The notes: generated from the sequence alone by a model not told the origin. DNA of 64,000 nt from DRKI01 sp011051875 (GCA_026990385.1 JALXDL010000033.1:12349-76348), one strand, 5' to 3'. Counted from the first letter of the stretch, positions 1 through 9,155 are shown. Numbers and translations: made by a program.

Positions 1-319
1 CCACCGCCGGCGGCGGGATCCGCATGGTATTGACCACCACAACACTGTCCCGGTGGAGATAGGGCAGGTAGCGTGCCGCCTCCAGGGTCTCGAAGGCCAC
101 CAGGATATCAGCCGTTCCCGGCTCGATCAGGGGCGAGTAGACCCGGTCGCCGTAGCGGAGGTGCGCCTCCACCGAGCCGCCGCGCTGGGCCATGCCGTGA
201 ACCTCGCTCTTCTTGACATCATAGCCGGCCGCAAGCTGGGCGTATGCGGTCAGCTCGCTGGCGAGCAGGATACCCTGGCCGCCGACACCGGAAAAGAGAA
301 TATTGCCGCTCTGTTGCAT
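1..319 (-). CDS. iorB: Indolepyruvate:ferredoxin oxidoreductase beta subunit (partial, C-terminus beyond left edge)
   Basis: The reverse strand reads MQQSGNILFSGVGGQGILLA and continues for about 106 codons to the window edge without a stop. The GVGGQGI stretch near the N-terminus is the hallmark of the gamma/beta-type subunit of 2-oxoacid:ferredoxin oxidoreductases. The ATG shares a base with the iorA stop (TGATG), and AGGAGGA lies just upstream inside iorA, so the two are translationally coupled. In the IorAB complex this subunit works with the TPP and Fe-S subunit to decarboxylate aryl pyruvates to aryl-acetyl-CoA with reduction of ferredoxin. The C-terminal part is not visible. Confidence 0.9.
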   Translation of the reverse strand, partial: MQQSGNILFSGVGGQGILLASELTAYAQLAAGYDVKKSEVHGMAQRGGSVEAHLRYGDRVYSPLIEPGTADILVAFETLEAARYLPYLHRDSVVVVNTMRIPPPAV

Positions 320-2133
320 CAGTCTTCCTCCTTCCGGGTGATGGCCTCGAACTTACACAGCTCGGCGCACTGGCCGCAGCCGTTGCACTGCACCCCGGTG
401 ATCCCGGCATAGCCCTGCTGTTTCTCCCGGTAGCCGCGGGCCACGGCCTGCTCCGGCGTGAGCGGATGCCAGCATATGGCCGGGCAGCCCAGGCCGATGC
501 AGGCCCGGCAGCCGGTGCAGTTGCCGGCATCGACCCGGTAGACCGGCTTTTTCCGCCTGACCTCCTCGGGCAGCAGAACGCACGGCGCCCGGCTGATGAT
601 GACGCAGGTCTCGTCCCGCTCAAGCTCCTCTGCAAGCACCTTGCGGGTCTCGTTGATCCGGTGCGGATTGACCACCCGCACCCGCTGCACGCCCACCGCA
701 TGGCAGAGCTTTTCCAGGTCAATGGCATGGGCCGGCTCACCCTTGATATTCCTGCCCGAGGCCGGGTTCTGCTGATGGCCGGTCATGGCGGTGATCCGGT
801 TGTCCAGGATGATCACCAGGGCATGGGAGTCGTTGTAGACCGAGTTGAGAAGCCCCGTGATACCCGAGTGCATGAAGGTGGAATCACCGAGCACGGCCAC
901 GATCCGTCCCCTGCCCTCGCCGGCCAGGGCCTTGTCCATGCCGTGGGCCACGGTGATGGATGCGCCCATGCAGACGCAGGAGTCCATGGCCGAAAGCGGC
1001 GGCAGGAAGCCCAGGGTATAGCAGCCGATATCTCCGGAGACAAAGACATCCTTCATCCGCGACAGGCCATAGAAGAGCCCCCGGTGCGGGCAGCCGGCGC
1101 ACATGTTGGGGGGCCGCATGGGCAGGTCCAGGGGCGCGAACAGCTCGCGCGCCGATCCGGGCTCGATGGAGGTACGGACGATGTAGGAGTTGAGCTCGCC
1201 CTGGTCGGGAATCAGGTCCTTGCCGCGGCAGTCGATGCCCATGGCCCGGATATGGGTCTCGAGGAAGGGATCGAGTTCCTCGACCACTATCAGCTCGTCC
1301 ACCGAGCCGGCAAAGGACCGGATCATCTTCTCGGGCAGGGGCCAGACCAGGCCCAGCTTGAGGAGCGGGGCATCCGGGAAGGCCTCTTTCACGTAGTTGT
1401 AACAGGTACCGGCGGTGATGAAGCCGCGCCTGCCGCTCCCCTCCTCGATCCGGTTCTCGGCCAGGGTCTCGGCCAGCTCGCGGGCCCGGGCCATCCTCTG
1501 TTCGAGATCAGCCCGCCGTACCCGGGCATTGCCCGGCAGCATGACGAACTTGGCCGGCATTTTTTCGATCGCGGCCCGCGCCACCTGCTGCCGCCCGCCT
1601 CTTTCCACCACGCCCTTGACATGGGCCACCCGGGTGGTGGTCCGGAACAGGACCGGGAGATCCAGTTCCTCGCTCAGGGCAAAGGCGCTGGCCATCATCG
1701 CCTTGGCCTCGGCCGGGTCCGACGGCTCGAACATGGGCATCTTGGCGGCAAAGGCGTAGTTGCGGTTGTCCTGCTCGTTCTGGGAAGAATGCATCTGCGG
1801 ATCATCGGCGGTCAGCACTACCAGGCCGCCGCGGCCGCCGGTATAGGCGGCGGTAAACAGGGGGTCGGCGGCCACGTTCAGGCCCACGTGCTTCATGGTG
1901 GCCAGGGCCCGGACCCCGGCAAAGGAGGCGCCCACGGCCACCTCCAGGCCCACCTTCTCGTTGGGCGCCCACTCGGCATACACACCCTCGTAGCGTGCCA
2001 GGTTGCCCATGATCTCGGTAGACGGGGTGCCGGGATAGCCCGAGGCGACCTGCACGCCGGCCTCCCACGCCCCCAGGGCTATGGCCTCGTTGCCCGAGAG
2101 CCAGAGTCTGTTGTTGTCACTGTCAAACGACAC
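319..2133 (-). CDS. iorA: Indolepyruvate:ferredoxin oxidoreductase alpha subunit
   Basis: Cytoplasmic TPP and [4Fe-4S] subunit of indolepyruvate ferredoxin oxidoreductase, which acts in aromatic amino-acid degradation. It is 604 aa, the usual family length. The N-terminal pyrimidine-binding domain has YPGTPSTE at residues 33-40, and the C-terminus carries two cluster motifs: CxxCxxCx4CP from about residue 539 and CxxCxxCx3C from about residue 583. I chose the GTG at 2133 because GGAAGGAG sits 6 nt upstream; an ATG 60 nt earlier gives an unconserved extension without such a site. The 289 bases upstream (2134-2422) separate it from the next same-strand gene and hold no gene I can support. iorB follows directly. 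Confidence 0.93.
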   Translation of the reverse strand: MSFDSDNNRLWLSGNEAIALGAWEAGVQVASGYPGTPSTEIMGNLARYEGVYAEWAPNEKVGLEVAVGASFAGVRALATMKHVGLNVAADPLFTAAYTGGRGGLVVLTADDPQMHSSQNEQDNRNYAFAAKMPMFEPSDPAEAKAMMASAFALSEELDLPVLFRTTTRVAHVKGVVERGGRQQVARAAIEKMPAKFVMLPGNARVRRADLEQRMARARELAETLAENRIEEGSGRRGFITAGTCYNYVKEAFPDAPLLKLGLVWPLPEKMIRSFAGSVDELIVVEELDPFLETHIRAMGIDCRGKDLIPDQGELNSYIVRTSIEPGSARELFAPLDLPMRPPNMCAGCPHRGLFYGLSRMKDVFVSGDIGCYTLGFLPPLSAMDSCVCMGASITVAHGMDKALAGEGRGRIVAVLGDSTFMHSGITGLLNSVYNDSHALVIILDNRITAMTGHQQNPASGRNIKGEPAHAIDLEKLCHAVGVQRVRVVNPHRINETRKVLAEELERDETCVIISRAPCVLLPEEVRRKKPVYRVDAGNCTGCRACIGLGCPAICWHPLTPEQAVARGYREKQQGYAGITGVQCNGCGQCAELCKFEAITRKEED

Positions 2134-2422
2134 GTTCTGCTCCTTCCGCTGTGGTGAACCCCTGGCAGGGGCTGTGCAATCCGAAGAGATCAACTTGTGA
2201 TCAATACCCTAAAACAAGCCGCTTGAGCAAGATGTTTTTCCCATTGCAGGCGTCACGGTTCACCGGGGTGCTGTCACCCCGGCATTATCTCCAGATTGTA
2301 AACGGTTACCGGTGCTCCATATTCGTTGACGCAGGCCGACAAGTCTCCAGCCCGCCATGCAGGGGGGCCTGGACGGACGAAGATGGGGTGCCGGTGCACG
2401 TTTCCTGCAGGCCAAGCCATTT

Positions 2423-4132
2423 TCACCGCGCTTCCCCGGGGAGCGTATTGCGGAACAGGATCTCCGAGGAGGCGGAATTTTTCCCGACCCTGCCGGCCGC
2501 CACCGCGATCTCCAGGGAACGCATCAGGGCCAGCAGCTCCCGGTTCAGCGGCTGCAGCCCGATGCCGTTCGACGACGCCAACCGCGCCAGCCATCCGGCT
2601 GCAGGCTCGACCTGCACGGCCAGCCGCGCCGGCCGGAGAAGCAGGGCACCGGTATTGGCACGTCCGAAGGAGCGGCTCATCTCGCCGCCCATGGCCCGGG
2701 TCACCTCCGGTGGCAGGGGAGCCGCTGCCCTGTGCTCGAGGATCGCCCGCAGTAGCGGACGCCCGTTGGCCAGGAAGAGCATGTCATCGGTGAGGACCAA
2801 GCCGGGCCGGGTGGCCTCGCCCGGCAGGATAGGCCAGGAATGGATGGTGTACCCCTGCACGGTCTCGCTCTCTTCCCGGGCCATGCCGCGGCGTGCGATA
2901 TTCCGGCGCAGGGCGGCCACGACCTCGGAGGCGGCCGTATGATCCCTGACCTGGACAAACACCACCGCCTGCGGTACCGGGAAGAGACCGGCGTTTACGA
3001 TCCGATCCAGGATGACGCCGTACTGGGGACCGAACGCGGCCTGGATCCGGGCCAGGGAAATCCCCAGCTCCCGGCGCAGACGGGCATCGGCCTCCTGCCG
3101 TCCCGCGGGACCGGCAGCCGAAAGGATCCCGCCGGCCAGGAACCCGTCAAGGGCGGAGGACCAGTAATAGGAAAGGATCTGCGGCGTAACCAGGCCCATG
3201 GTTGTGTTGGCCGTGGCCGAAGCCAGTATGGCCCGCACCTGCGGGTCCACCTCCTTTTCACGGAAGCCGGCCCGGGAAACGATGCGCAGCTCACCTGTGC
3301 CCCGGCGGACGGAGAAGGCGAAGTAGTCCATGCCGCGCAGGGATCGAGGCGGCCTGTTGTCCCCATCCTCACCGGGCCCTCGCAGAAGACGCCGCAGGAC
3401 GGGCGCGCTGACAAAGGCGTCGAGCAGGGGCCGGCCACGCCCCTCCTGCCAGAGGAGGCGGGCAGCGGCAAAGGACGTGTTCTGCCGCAGGGTGGCGCCC
3501 TGTCCGTCCCTGACCCGCAGGCAGACGACAATGGGACGGGGATCCAGGGCCAGGAGCAGGGCCCTGCCCCGGCTGTAGGCATGGAGCGTGGTCTGCCCGT
3601 CAAGGCTGATCCGGGTCATCTCGATGGCGTCAACGGTCTCCCGGCTCACCTTCCGGCCCATAACCAGCCGGGCCAGCCGCTCCATGGTCCGCGAGGACGA
3701 GGAGGTGGCAAAGGCGACCAGGGACCGGCGCAGTTCCAGGTCCGGCTCGCGACGCAACCGCTGTCCGTCCGGAGGCAGCAGGGCAAGGACGGCATCGTCG
3801 CCAAAGATGGTCCGGAAGGCCGGATTGGTCATGACCGCCGCAACCGAGGCATGGATCTCGTTGTAGCGCCTGACTGTCTCCGGCCTTGCCCGCAGCCCGG
3901 CAAGGATCCTGTCCATGCTCTGCCTGGAGAGGAAACGGCCCAGCGGCGTGGCGGCAAAGGTGTCGGTCAGGGAATTGAGATCGGTCAGGCTGACGGTGGC
4001 CGGGGTATCGGGCGGCAGCCAGTCGGCATACCAGGTCGCGGGGCCGGTCTTGCGCCCGGGCCTGAGGATGACCACCAGGGTGGCCGCGGCCAGGGCGGCG
4101 GCGAGGAAAACGACGAAAAGCGTCTTTTTCAC
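2423..4132 (-). CDS. Membrane-anchored extracytoplasmic protein of unknown function
   Basis: 569 aa starting at a GTG that overlaps the stop of the upstream ABC-F gene (GTGA). It has a short basic N-terminus and one hydrophobic segment at about residues 4-23, then a large soluble region, so it is probably anchored in the inner membrane with the bulk in the periplasm. I do not recognise a catalytic motif. The overall look (ADWLPPDTPATV followed by long alternating strands and helices) resembles DUF3352-type proteins, but this is only an impression. Translational coupling to the ABC-F ATPase suggests co-expression rather than a proven shared function. Confidence 0.75.
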   Translation of the reverse strand: MKKTLFVVFLAAALAAATLVVILRPGRKTGPATWYADWLPPDTPATVSLTDLNSLTDTFAATPLGRFLSRQSMDRILAGLRARPETVRRYNEIHASVAAVMTNPAFRTIFGDDAVLALLPPDGQRLRREPDLELRRSLVAFATSSSSRTMERLARLVMGRKVSRETVDAIEMTRISLDGQTTLHAYSRGRALLLALDPRPIVVCLRVRDGQGATLRQNTSFAAARLLWQEGRGRPLLDAFVSAPVLRRLLRGPGEDGDNRPPRSLRGMDYFAFSVRRGTGELRIVSRAGFREKEVDPQVRAILASATANTTMGLVTPQILSYYWSSALDGFLAGGILSAAGPAGRQEADARLRRELGISLARIQAAFGPQYGVILDRIVNAGLFPVPQAVVFVQVRDHTAASEVVAALRRNIARRGMAREESETVQGYTIHSWPILPGEATRPGLVLTDDMLFLANGRPLLRAILEHRAAAPLPPEVTRAMGGEMSRSFGRANTGALLLRPARLAVQVEPAAGWLARLASSNGIGLQPLNRELLALMRSLEIAVAAGRVGKNSASSEILFRNTLPGEAR

Positions 4133-6150
4133 CGGCCGGCCTCCCCGGCTGACGCGGTTGCGGCCTGCCCGGCCGGGACCTGGTCGCCGTCCTCCAGTTC
4201 CTTCCGGATCGCCTCCATCTTCTCCTGGGCATCCTCCCAGACCGCATAGGCCCGCTCCAGGTGGCGCTCGAGCCAGCCATACTCCCGGCTGGTCTCACTC
4301 CAGCGCTGCTGATCATTGTAGAGCTCCGGATCGGCCATCAACCGCTCCAGTTCGGCCTTGCGCTCCTCCAGCTCCTCGATCTTGCGCTCGGCATCACTGC
4401 TCTTTTTCTTCCACGGCCCGAGCCTGACGCCGAGCTGCTGCCGCAGCCGGGCCCGCTCGCGGCGCAGGGTCTTGCGGTCCATTGCCTGACCGCCGCCGGC
4501 ATTCCTTTTCTCCCCGGCCGGCGCGTCTGCCGCCTGGTCGGCCTCCTCCTGCCGCCGCCGGGCCAGGTAATCATCCACATTGCCTTCGTACAGCGTGGCC
4601 CGGCCGTTCCGGATCTCCAGAACACGGTTGACAAAACCATTGGCAAAAGAGCGGTTATGGGAGACCACGATGATGGTGCCCCCATACTGGGCCAGGGCCT
4701 CCTGCAGGACCTCCTGCGAGCTGATGTCAAGATGGTTGGTGGGCTCGTCGAGCAACATCAGGTTGGCCGGCTGCACCAGCATCCGGGCCAGGGCCACGCG
4801 GCTCTTCTCGCCGCCGGAAAGCACGGCCACCTTCTTCTCCACCTCGTCCCCGGAAAAGAGAAAGGCCCCGAGCAGGGAGCGGACCCGGGTCATGGTCATG
4901 TCCGCGGCCGCATTGTAAACAGTATCAAAGACCGTCAGTTCGCCGGGCAGCTCCCGGGCCTGGTGCTGGCCGAAATAGGAGCGGATCACGTTATGGCCGA
5001 TGCGGATCCTGCCCTCTGCCTCCTCCTGGCCGGCCAGGATGCGCAGGAGCGTGGACTTGCCGGCACCGTTTACTCCGACCACGGCCAGCTTGTCGCCCCG
5101 CTGCAGGGAAAAAGAGAGCCCGGAAAAGACCTCCTTGCCGGAATACTCCTTGCGCACGCCGTCGAGCTGCAGGACATCCCGGCCCGAGGGTGCGGCCGGC
5201 GGAAAGGTGAAACGGATGGTCTGCTCACTCTCGGAGAGCTCGATGCGCTCCATCTTCTCCAGCATCTTGACCCGGCTCTGGACCTGGCGGGCCTTGGTGG
5301 ACTTGGAGCGGAACCGGGTGATGAACCGCTCGGTCTGGCGGATCAGGGCCTGCTGATTCTCGTAGGCAGCGCGCTCGAGCTGGAGCCGCTGTTCCTTTTC
5401 CTCCAGGTAGCGGGAATAGTTGCCCTTGTAGACCGTAAGACGGCCCAGGCTCAGCTCCCAGGTGACATTGGTCACCCGGTCGAGAAAGACCCGGTCATGG
5501 GAGATGATGACCATGGCGCCGCTGTACTGCTGCAGGAATTCCTCGAGCCAGGTCAGGGAATCCAGGTCCAGGTGGTTGGTGGGCTCGTCGAGGAGCAGCA
5601 GCGATGGTTTCTGCAGGAGCAGGCGGGCCAGGAGCAGGCGCATGATCCAGCCGCCGGAGAAATCGGCCACCCTGCGCTCCAGGTCGGCCCGGGAGAACCC
5701 CAGCCCGAACAGGACCCGCTCGATCTCCGGCCTGATACGAAACACATCGTGGCCATCAAGCATGTGCTGCAACTCGCCCTGGCGTTCCAGAAGGGCCGGG
5801 AGCTCCGGGTCGGCCTCGTCCAGGCCGGCCAGGCGGGTACCGATCTCCTCCAGTTCCTCCTGGGCCGCCAGCACGTCGGCAAAGGCGGACTCGGCCTCCG
5901 CATACAGGGTACGGTCGGCCAGCTCCAGGCCCATCTCCTGGGGCAGGTAGGCCACGCTGAACCAGGAGGCCCGGTTGACGATGCCGGGATCAGTCTCCTG
6001 CTCGCCGCACATGATCCTGAGCAGGGTGGACTTGCCGGCGCCGTTCACCCCCACCAGGCCGACCCGGTCGCCAGGATGCACCTGGACCGAGACATTGCGG
6101 AAAAGATGTTTTGCGCCGTACTGCAGGCTGAGGTCATTGATACTGAGCAT
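4129..6150 (-). CDS. ABC-F family ATP-binding protein (YheS-like)
   Basis: 673 aa with two ABC ATPase domains and no membrane segments, which is the ABC-F ribosome-associated layout. Walker A is GVNGAGKST in both halves. The first half has the altered signature FSGGWIMR and the second LSGGEKSR, and both have LLLDEPTNHLD. A linker rich in Arg/Lys and Glu lies between the halves, and a charged coiled coil occupies the last ~110 residues. The FSGGW signature, linker and coiled-coil tail resemble YheS more than EttA or Uup. The start at 6150 (MLSINDLSLQYGAKHL) matches the family; codons upstream overlap the radical SAM gene. It lies 28 nt after that gene and overlaps the next gene by 4 nt. Family role: translation factor or rescue of stalled ribosomes. 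Confidence 0.9.
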   Translation of the reverse strand: MLSINDLSLQYGAKHLFRNVSVQVHPGDRVGLVGVNGAGKSTLLRIMCGEQETDPGIVNRASWFSVAYLPQEMGLELADRTLYAEAESAFADVLAAQEELEEIGTRLAGLDEADPELPALLERQGELQHMLDGHDVFRIRPEIERVLFGLGFSRADLERRVADFSGGWIMRLLLARLLLQKPSLLLLDEPTNHLDLDSLTWLEEFLQQYSGAMVIISHDRVFLDRVTNVTWELSLGRLTVYKGNYSRYLEEKEQRLQLERAAYENQQALIRQTERFITRFRSKSTKARQVQSRVKMLEKMERIELSESEQTIRFTFPPAAPSGRDVLQLDGVRKEYSGKEVFSGLSFSLQRGDKLAVVGVNGAGKSTLLRILAGQEEAEGRIRIGHNVIRSYFGQHQARELPGELTVFDTVYNAAADMTMTRVRSLLGAFLFSGDEVEKKVAVLSGGEKSRVALARMLVQPANLMLLDEPTNHLDISSQEVLQEALAQYGGTIIVVSHNRSFANGFVNRVLEIRNGRATLYEGNVDDYLARRRQEEADQAADAPAGEKRNAGGGQAMDRKTLRRERARLRQQLGVRLGPWKKKSSDAERKIEELEERKAELERLMADPELYNDQQRWSETSREYGWLERHLERAYAVWEDAQEKMEAIRKELEDGDQVPAGQAATASAGEAGR

Positions 6151-6178
6151 GTTCCGATGATGAGATACAAGAGATGAA

Positions 6179-7204
6179 TCAGGATTCTGCGCCGCCGAGG
6201 CCAAGGCAGCGCACCGTGAAGCGGGGCTGCCCCGGATCGAGACGCAGCATGAACCGGTCGGCCAGGCCGAGGGCGGCAAGACGGCGGATATTGGCCGACC
6301 GCTGGCCGCGGAACAGGGACTGGTCCCGGGAGGCGATGGACAGCACCGCCCTTTTTCCGGCCGGTACACGGGCCAGCAGCCTGCGCGTTCTGCGCAGCAT
6401 CAGGCGGGACGCCACCAGTTCGCCGAAGGCCGGATGCCAGGGACCGGCCACGAGTCCCTGCTCGAGATCCGGCCCGGCCTGCAACCCCATGCGCACCACC
6501 CGGATGCCGGCACCGTCCAGGCGGCGCTTCATCCAGGCCACCCGGGCTACGGCCCCGGCCAGGGTCAGGGGACGATATTGTCCCTGGCGGTACATGCGGG
6601 CCAGGGCACTGCCCTCCAGCACCAGGGCCGGATAGATGCGGACGATATCCGGCCGCAGCGCAATGACCTGCGCCACGGTCCGCATCAGCGAGCGCCGGCT
6701 CTCGCCGGGCAGGCCGGGCAGGAGCTGCAGGCCGACCCGCAGTGAGGCCCGGCGCAGAAGCCGGACCGCGCAATGCACGGCCCTGGAGTCATGCCCCCTG
6801 CCGGCCCGGGCCAGGACGGTGTCGTCCATGGACTGGACGCCGAGCTCCACCAGGGTCACCCGGTACTGCTTCAGGAGAGCGATCCGCCCGTGATCCACGG
6901 CGTCGGGCCGGGTGGAAAGCCGCAGGGAGCCGACCCGGCCACTGGCGAGAAAAGGGGACACCGCGCCCAGGAGCTCGGCCTGCCGGGCCGGGGCCAGGGC
7001 AGTGAAACTGCCGCCGTAAAAGGCCACCTGGACATCGTCCCCTGCCCGCTCACCGGCCCGCTCAAGCCAGGTGACGACTATCCGGGCCACGTCGCCGGCA
7101 CGCACCAGACCACCCGCCCGGCCGCTGATCCGGCGCTGGTTGCAGAAAACGCACCGGTGCGGGCATCCCTCGTGGGGAATGAAAACCGGGATGACCAGGG
7201 GCAT
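6179..7204 (-). CDS. Elp3-like radical SAM protein
   Basis: 341 aa. The N-terminus HEGCPHRCVFCNQ contains the CxxxCxxC motif that binds the radical-SAM [4Fe-4S] cluster, followed by an Elp3-type barrel with VELGVQSMDD and a VRIYPALVLEGSALA stretch. It lacks the C-terminal acetyltransferase domain of true Elp3, so tRNA acetyl modification is not implied and the substrate is unknown. The gene lies 62 nt downstream of rnc; from memory, the same pairing occurs in other bacterial phyla, which suggests a role in RNA metabolism (inference). Confidence 0.85.
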   Translation of the reverse strand: MPLVIPVFIPHEGCPHRCVFCNQRRISGRAGGLVRAGDVARIVVTWLERAGERAGDDVQVAFYGGSFTALAPARQAELLGAVSPFLASGRVGSLRLSTRPDAVDHGRIALLKQYRVTLVELGVQSMDDTVLARAGRGHDSRAVHCAVRLLRRASLRVGLQLLPGLPGESRRSLMRTVAQVIALRPDIVRIYPALVLEGSALARMYRQGQYRPLTLAGAVARVAWMKRRLDGAGIRVVRMGLQAGPDLEQGLVAGPWHPAFGELVASRLMLRRTRRLLARVPAGKRAVLSIASRDQSLFRGQRSANIRRLAALGLADRFMLRLDPGQPRFTVRCLGLGGAES

Positions 7205-7266
7205 GCTATCTCGCCACGGGAAACGGTACTCCGGGGTATTTTCTCTCAGGCCCGGTACCGGGAATA

Positions 7267-8016
7267 CTATGCGCCCGGTTCCTTGCCGGCCTGCTCCTGC
7301 CGCATTTTTTCCAGGGCGGCCCGGGCCGCCTGCTGCTCGGCCTCCTTCTTGCTCGAGGCCTTGCCGCTGCCCAGCAGCCGGTCATGGAAATGGACCGAGA
7401 CGGAAAAGATCCTGGCATGGGCCGGGCCCTCTTCGGCGTCAAGGACATAAACCGGCCCCTCGTTGTACTTCTCCTGCAGGTACTCCTGGAGACCGCTCTT
7501 GGCGTCGGCGGCCTGGAGCACATCGTGGTGCCGGTCAATGAGAGGTTCGAAAAAGCGGCGGACAAAGGCCAGGGCGGCGTCATAACCACCGTCGAGAAAC
7601 AGCGCCCCCACCACGGCCTCGTAGGCGCAGGAGAGGATGGACGATTTTTCACGCCCCCGGGAGGCGTCCTCACCGCGGCCCAGGAGCAGGTAGCGCCCCA
7701 GGTCGAGATCGCGGGCCATCCTGGCCAGGCCGGCCTCGTTGACCAGGGCCGAACGGATGCGGGTCAGTTTGCCCTCCCGCATCTCGGGGAAACGGTCAAA
7801 AAGGACATATCCCACCGCCAGGTCCAGGACCGCATCACCGAGAAATTCCAGGGTCTCGTTGTGACGGCCGTTGTCGAGCCGTTCAAAGGCGAAGGAAGAG
7901 TGGATCAGGGCTATCTGCAGCAGGCTGACGTCCCGGAACCGGTAGCCGATCTTGTCCTGCAGTTCACAAAGCGGCTCTTCATGGTCCTGGACCAGGGCCT
8001 CAAGCGTTGTTCCCAT
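7267..8016 (-). CDS. rnc: Ribonuclease III
   Basis: 249 aa double-strand-specific endoribonuclease used in rRNA and mRNA processing. The signature NETLEFLGDAVL covers residues 53-64, with the second acidic cluster in the CAYEAVVGALFLDGG stretch, and a double-stranded RNA-binding domain follows from about residue 170 (GSGKASSKKEAEQQAA). I chose the ATG at 8016 (MGTTLEAL) because the domain starts soon after; an upstream extension in frame is not family-like. An extended -10 promoter lies about 65 nt upstream. It is first in an apparent operon with the radical SAM, ABC-F and anchored-protein genes. Confidence 0.95.
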   Translation of the reverse strand: MGTTLEALVQDHEEPLCELQDKIGYRFRDVSLLQIALIHSSFAFERLDNGRHNETLEFLGDAVLDLAVGYVLFDRFPEMREGKLTRIRSALVNEAGLARMARDLDLGRYLLLGRGEDASRGREKSSILSCAYEAVVGALFLDGGYDAALAFVRRFFEPLIDRHHDVLQAADAKSGLQEYLQEKYNEGPVYVLDAEEGPAHARIFSVSVHFHDRLLGSGKASSKKEAEQQAARAALEKMRQEQAGKEPGA

Positions 8017-8080
8017 ATCATGTCTGTATGCAAAAAGAAAGATCAGAGAGCGAAATGCTGAACATGAGACAAACTTCGAT

Positions 8081-8089
8081 ATTATACCA
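8081..8089 (-). promoter_or_regulatory. Extended -10 promoter for rnc
   Basis: The reverse strand reads TGGTATAAT, a perfect -10 hexamer preceded by the TGn extension. No good -35 is present at 16-18 nt, as is typical of extended -10 promoters. The expected start of transcription near 8074 gives a leader of about 58 nt before the rnc ATG. Confidence 0.55.
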
Positions 8090-8307
8090 TATCCCGAGCA
8101 ATCAGGCACCCGTCGTCTGCCATAACCGGCCCGGGCCGGATCTTTTTTCCATGCCAACGGCCCTGATCAGAAAACGGCACTGTCCTGAATTGAGCGCCCC
8201 ATCCATCTGCAGGCGGAAAAAGATAAATGATTATAAATGGTTTTCTTTTTACCGTGTTACAGATGAGTGAAACCCTCCGGGATTTCCATTTTAGCGGCGC
8301 TTTCTTC

Positions 8308-8335
8308 TTGTCAAATTTTTCATCTATGGTATAAA
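8308..8335 (+). promoter_or_regulatory. Sigma-70-type promoter of tRNA-Cys
   Basis: TTGTCA (8308-8313), a 16-nt spacer and TATAAA (8330-8335), with TGG directly before the -10. The expected transcription start is about 12 nt before the mature tRNA 5' end. Together with the rnc promoter this accounts for the 337-base gap 8017-8353, in which I see no gene. Confidence 0.6.
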
Positions 8336-8353
8336 ATGCCGCTACACGGAGAG

Positions 8354-8428
8354 GGCGACGTAGCCAAGTGGTAAGGCAGTGGTCTGCAAAACCATTATTC
8401 AGCGGTTCAAATCCGCTCGTCGCCTCCA
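8354..8428 (+). tRNA. tRNA-Cys (anticodon GCA)
   Basis: The acceptor GGCGACG pairs with CGTCGCC, the anticodon loop is CTGCAAA (GCA), the T-loop contains GTTCAAATC, the discriminator base is T (U73, the identity base for tRNA-Cys) and the CCA end is encoded. A strong terminator follows within 10 nt, so this is a single-tRNA transcript. Confidence 0.97.
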
Positions 8429-8436
8429 GTGATTTC

Positions 8437-8472
8437 AAGGGATTACGAAGATCTTTCGTAATCCCTTTTTTT
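8437..8472 (+). terminator. Rho-independent terminator, probably bidirectional
   Basis: A near-perfect 13-bp stem (AAGGGATTACGAA with its complement at 8454-8466) and a 4-nt loop end in a run of seven T (8466-8472). On the reverse strand the same hairpin lies directly after the thpR stop codon and also ends in a short T run, so it can serve both converging genes. Confidence 0.9.
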
Positions 8473-8473
8473 G

Positions 8474-9028
8474 TCACCATCCCGGTCCGGCCCGGCTGGA
8501 CAACAGATATTCCTGTTCAACGGTGTGGGTGGCTCCGTTTCGCCCCAGGACACTGGAGTAGAGACGAAACCGCTCCACCCGGAACTCGGGGCTGCGAAAC
8601 AGGGCATGATCCTCCAGGTAGCGGCCGACCCGGGATGCGGGCGTCCGGTTGAGGCGGGCCAGGGTTATATGGGGCGAGAACTTGCGCCGTTCCGGGGCAA
8701 GGCCGATCCGGACCAGGCTCGATTCGATGCGGTTCCTGAGCCGGCCGAGATCCGGGTTCTCCCGGATACCGACCCAGACCACCCGTGGTTTTTTCCTGGG
8801 CGGGAAATAGCCCACACCGTCAAGCTGCATGGCAAAAGGATCTCCCCTGACCCGGGCCAGGGCCTCCCTGATGGCCTGGAAAAGGATGCCGTCCACCTCG
8901 CCGATGAAACGCAGGGTCAGGTGCAGATGTTCACTCCCTACCCAGCGGGCACCGGGCAGACCGCAGGACATGACCGCCAGCTGCTCCCGTATCCCGGCCG
9001 GCAGATCAATGGCAACAAACAGACGCAT
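8474..9028 (-). CDS. thpR: RNA 2',3'-cyclic phosphodiesterase
   Basis: 184 aa, a member of the 2H phosphoesterase superfamily (LigT/ThpR), which opens 2',3'-cyclic phosphates at RNA ends. The two catalytic HxTx motifs are visible: HLTL at residues 36-39 and HITL at about 120-123. The start at 9028 (MRLFVAIDLP) is supported by GGGGAGG 8-9 nt upstream. It converges on tRNA-Cys and shares the terminator between them. Confidence 0.93.
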   Translation of the reverse strand: MRLFVAIDLPAGIREQLAVMSCGLPGARWVGSEHLHLTLRFIGEVDGILFQAIREALARVRGDPFAMQLDGVGYFPPRKKPRVVWVGIRENPDLGRLRNRIESSLVRIGLAPERRKFSPHITLARLNRTPASRVGRYLEDHALFRSPEFRVERFRLYSSVLGRNGATHTVEQEYLLSSRAGPGW

Positions 9029-9084
9029 GACGTATCCTCCCCTTGTACAGGCCGGAACTCCCTGAGCATGTGACGTCCCAACAG

Positions 9085-9155
9085 AACGGTTGCAGCGCGT
9101 GCGGTCCCGCTCACCCGGACCCCAGGCCCCCGGAAACGGTCGCGCTGCAACCGTT
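9085..9155. repeat. 15-bp perfect inverted repeat with 41-nt spacer
   Basis: AACGGTTGCAGCGCG at 9085-9099 is repeated as its exact reverse complement at 9141-9155. The pair lies in the 381-base divergent gap (9029-9409) between thpR and the first PAS/LuxR gene, about 200 nt upstream of the probable -10 of that gene. It could be a paired operator or the base of a long hairpin. I see no gene in this gap. Confidence 0.6.

Noticed and set aside
244..2157. Very long open frame on the plus strand opposite iorA
   Set aside because: GC-rich third positions keep the antisense frame open; its product has no family features, while iorA has a full set.
2840..4249. Long plus-strand frame opposite the anchored-protein gene
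   Set aside because: Pro/Gly/Arg-rich composition typical of a shadow frame; the minus-strand gene has a signal anchor and coupled start.
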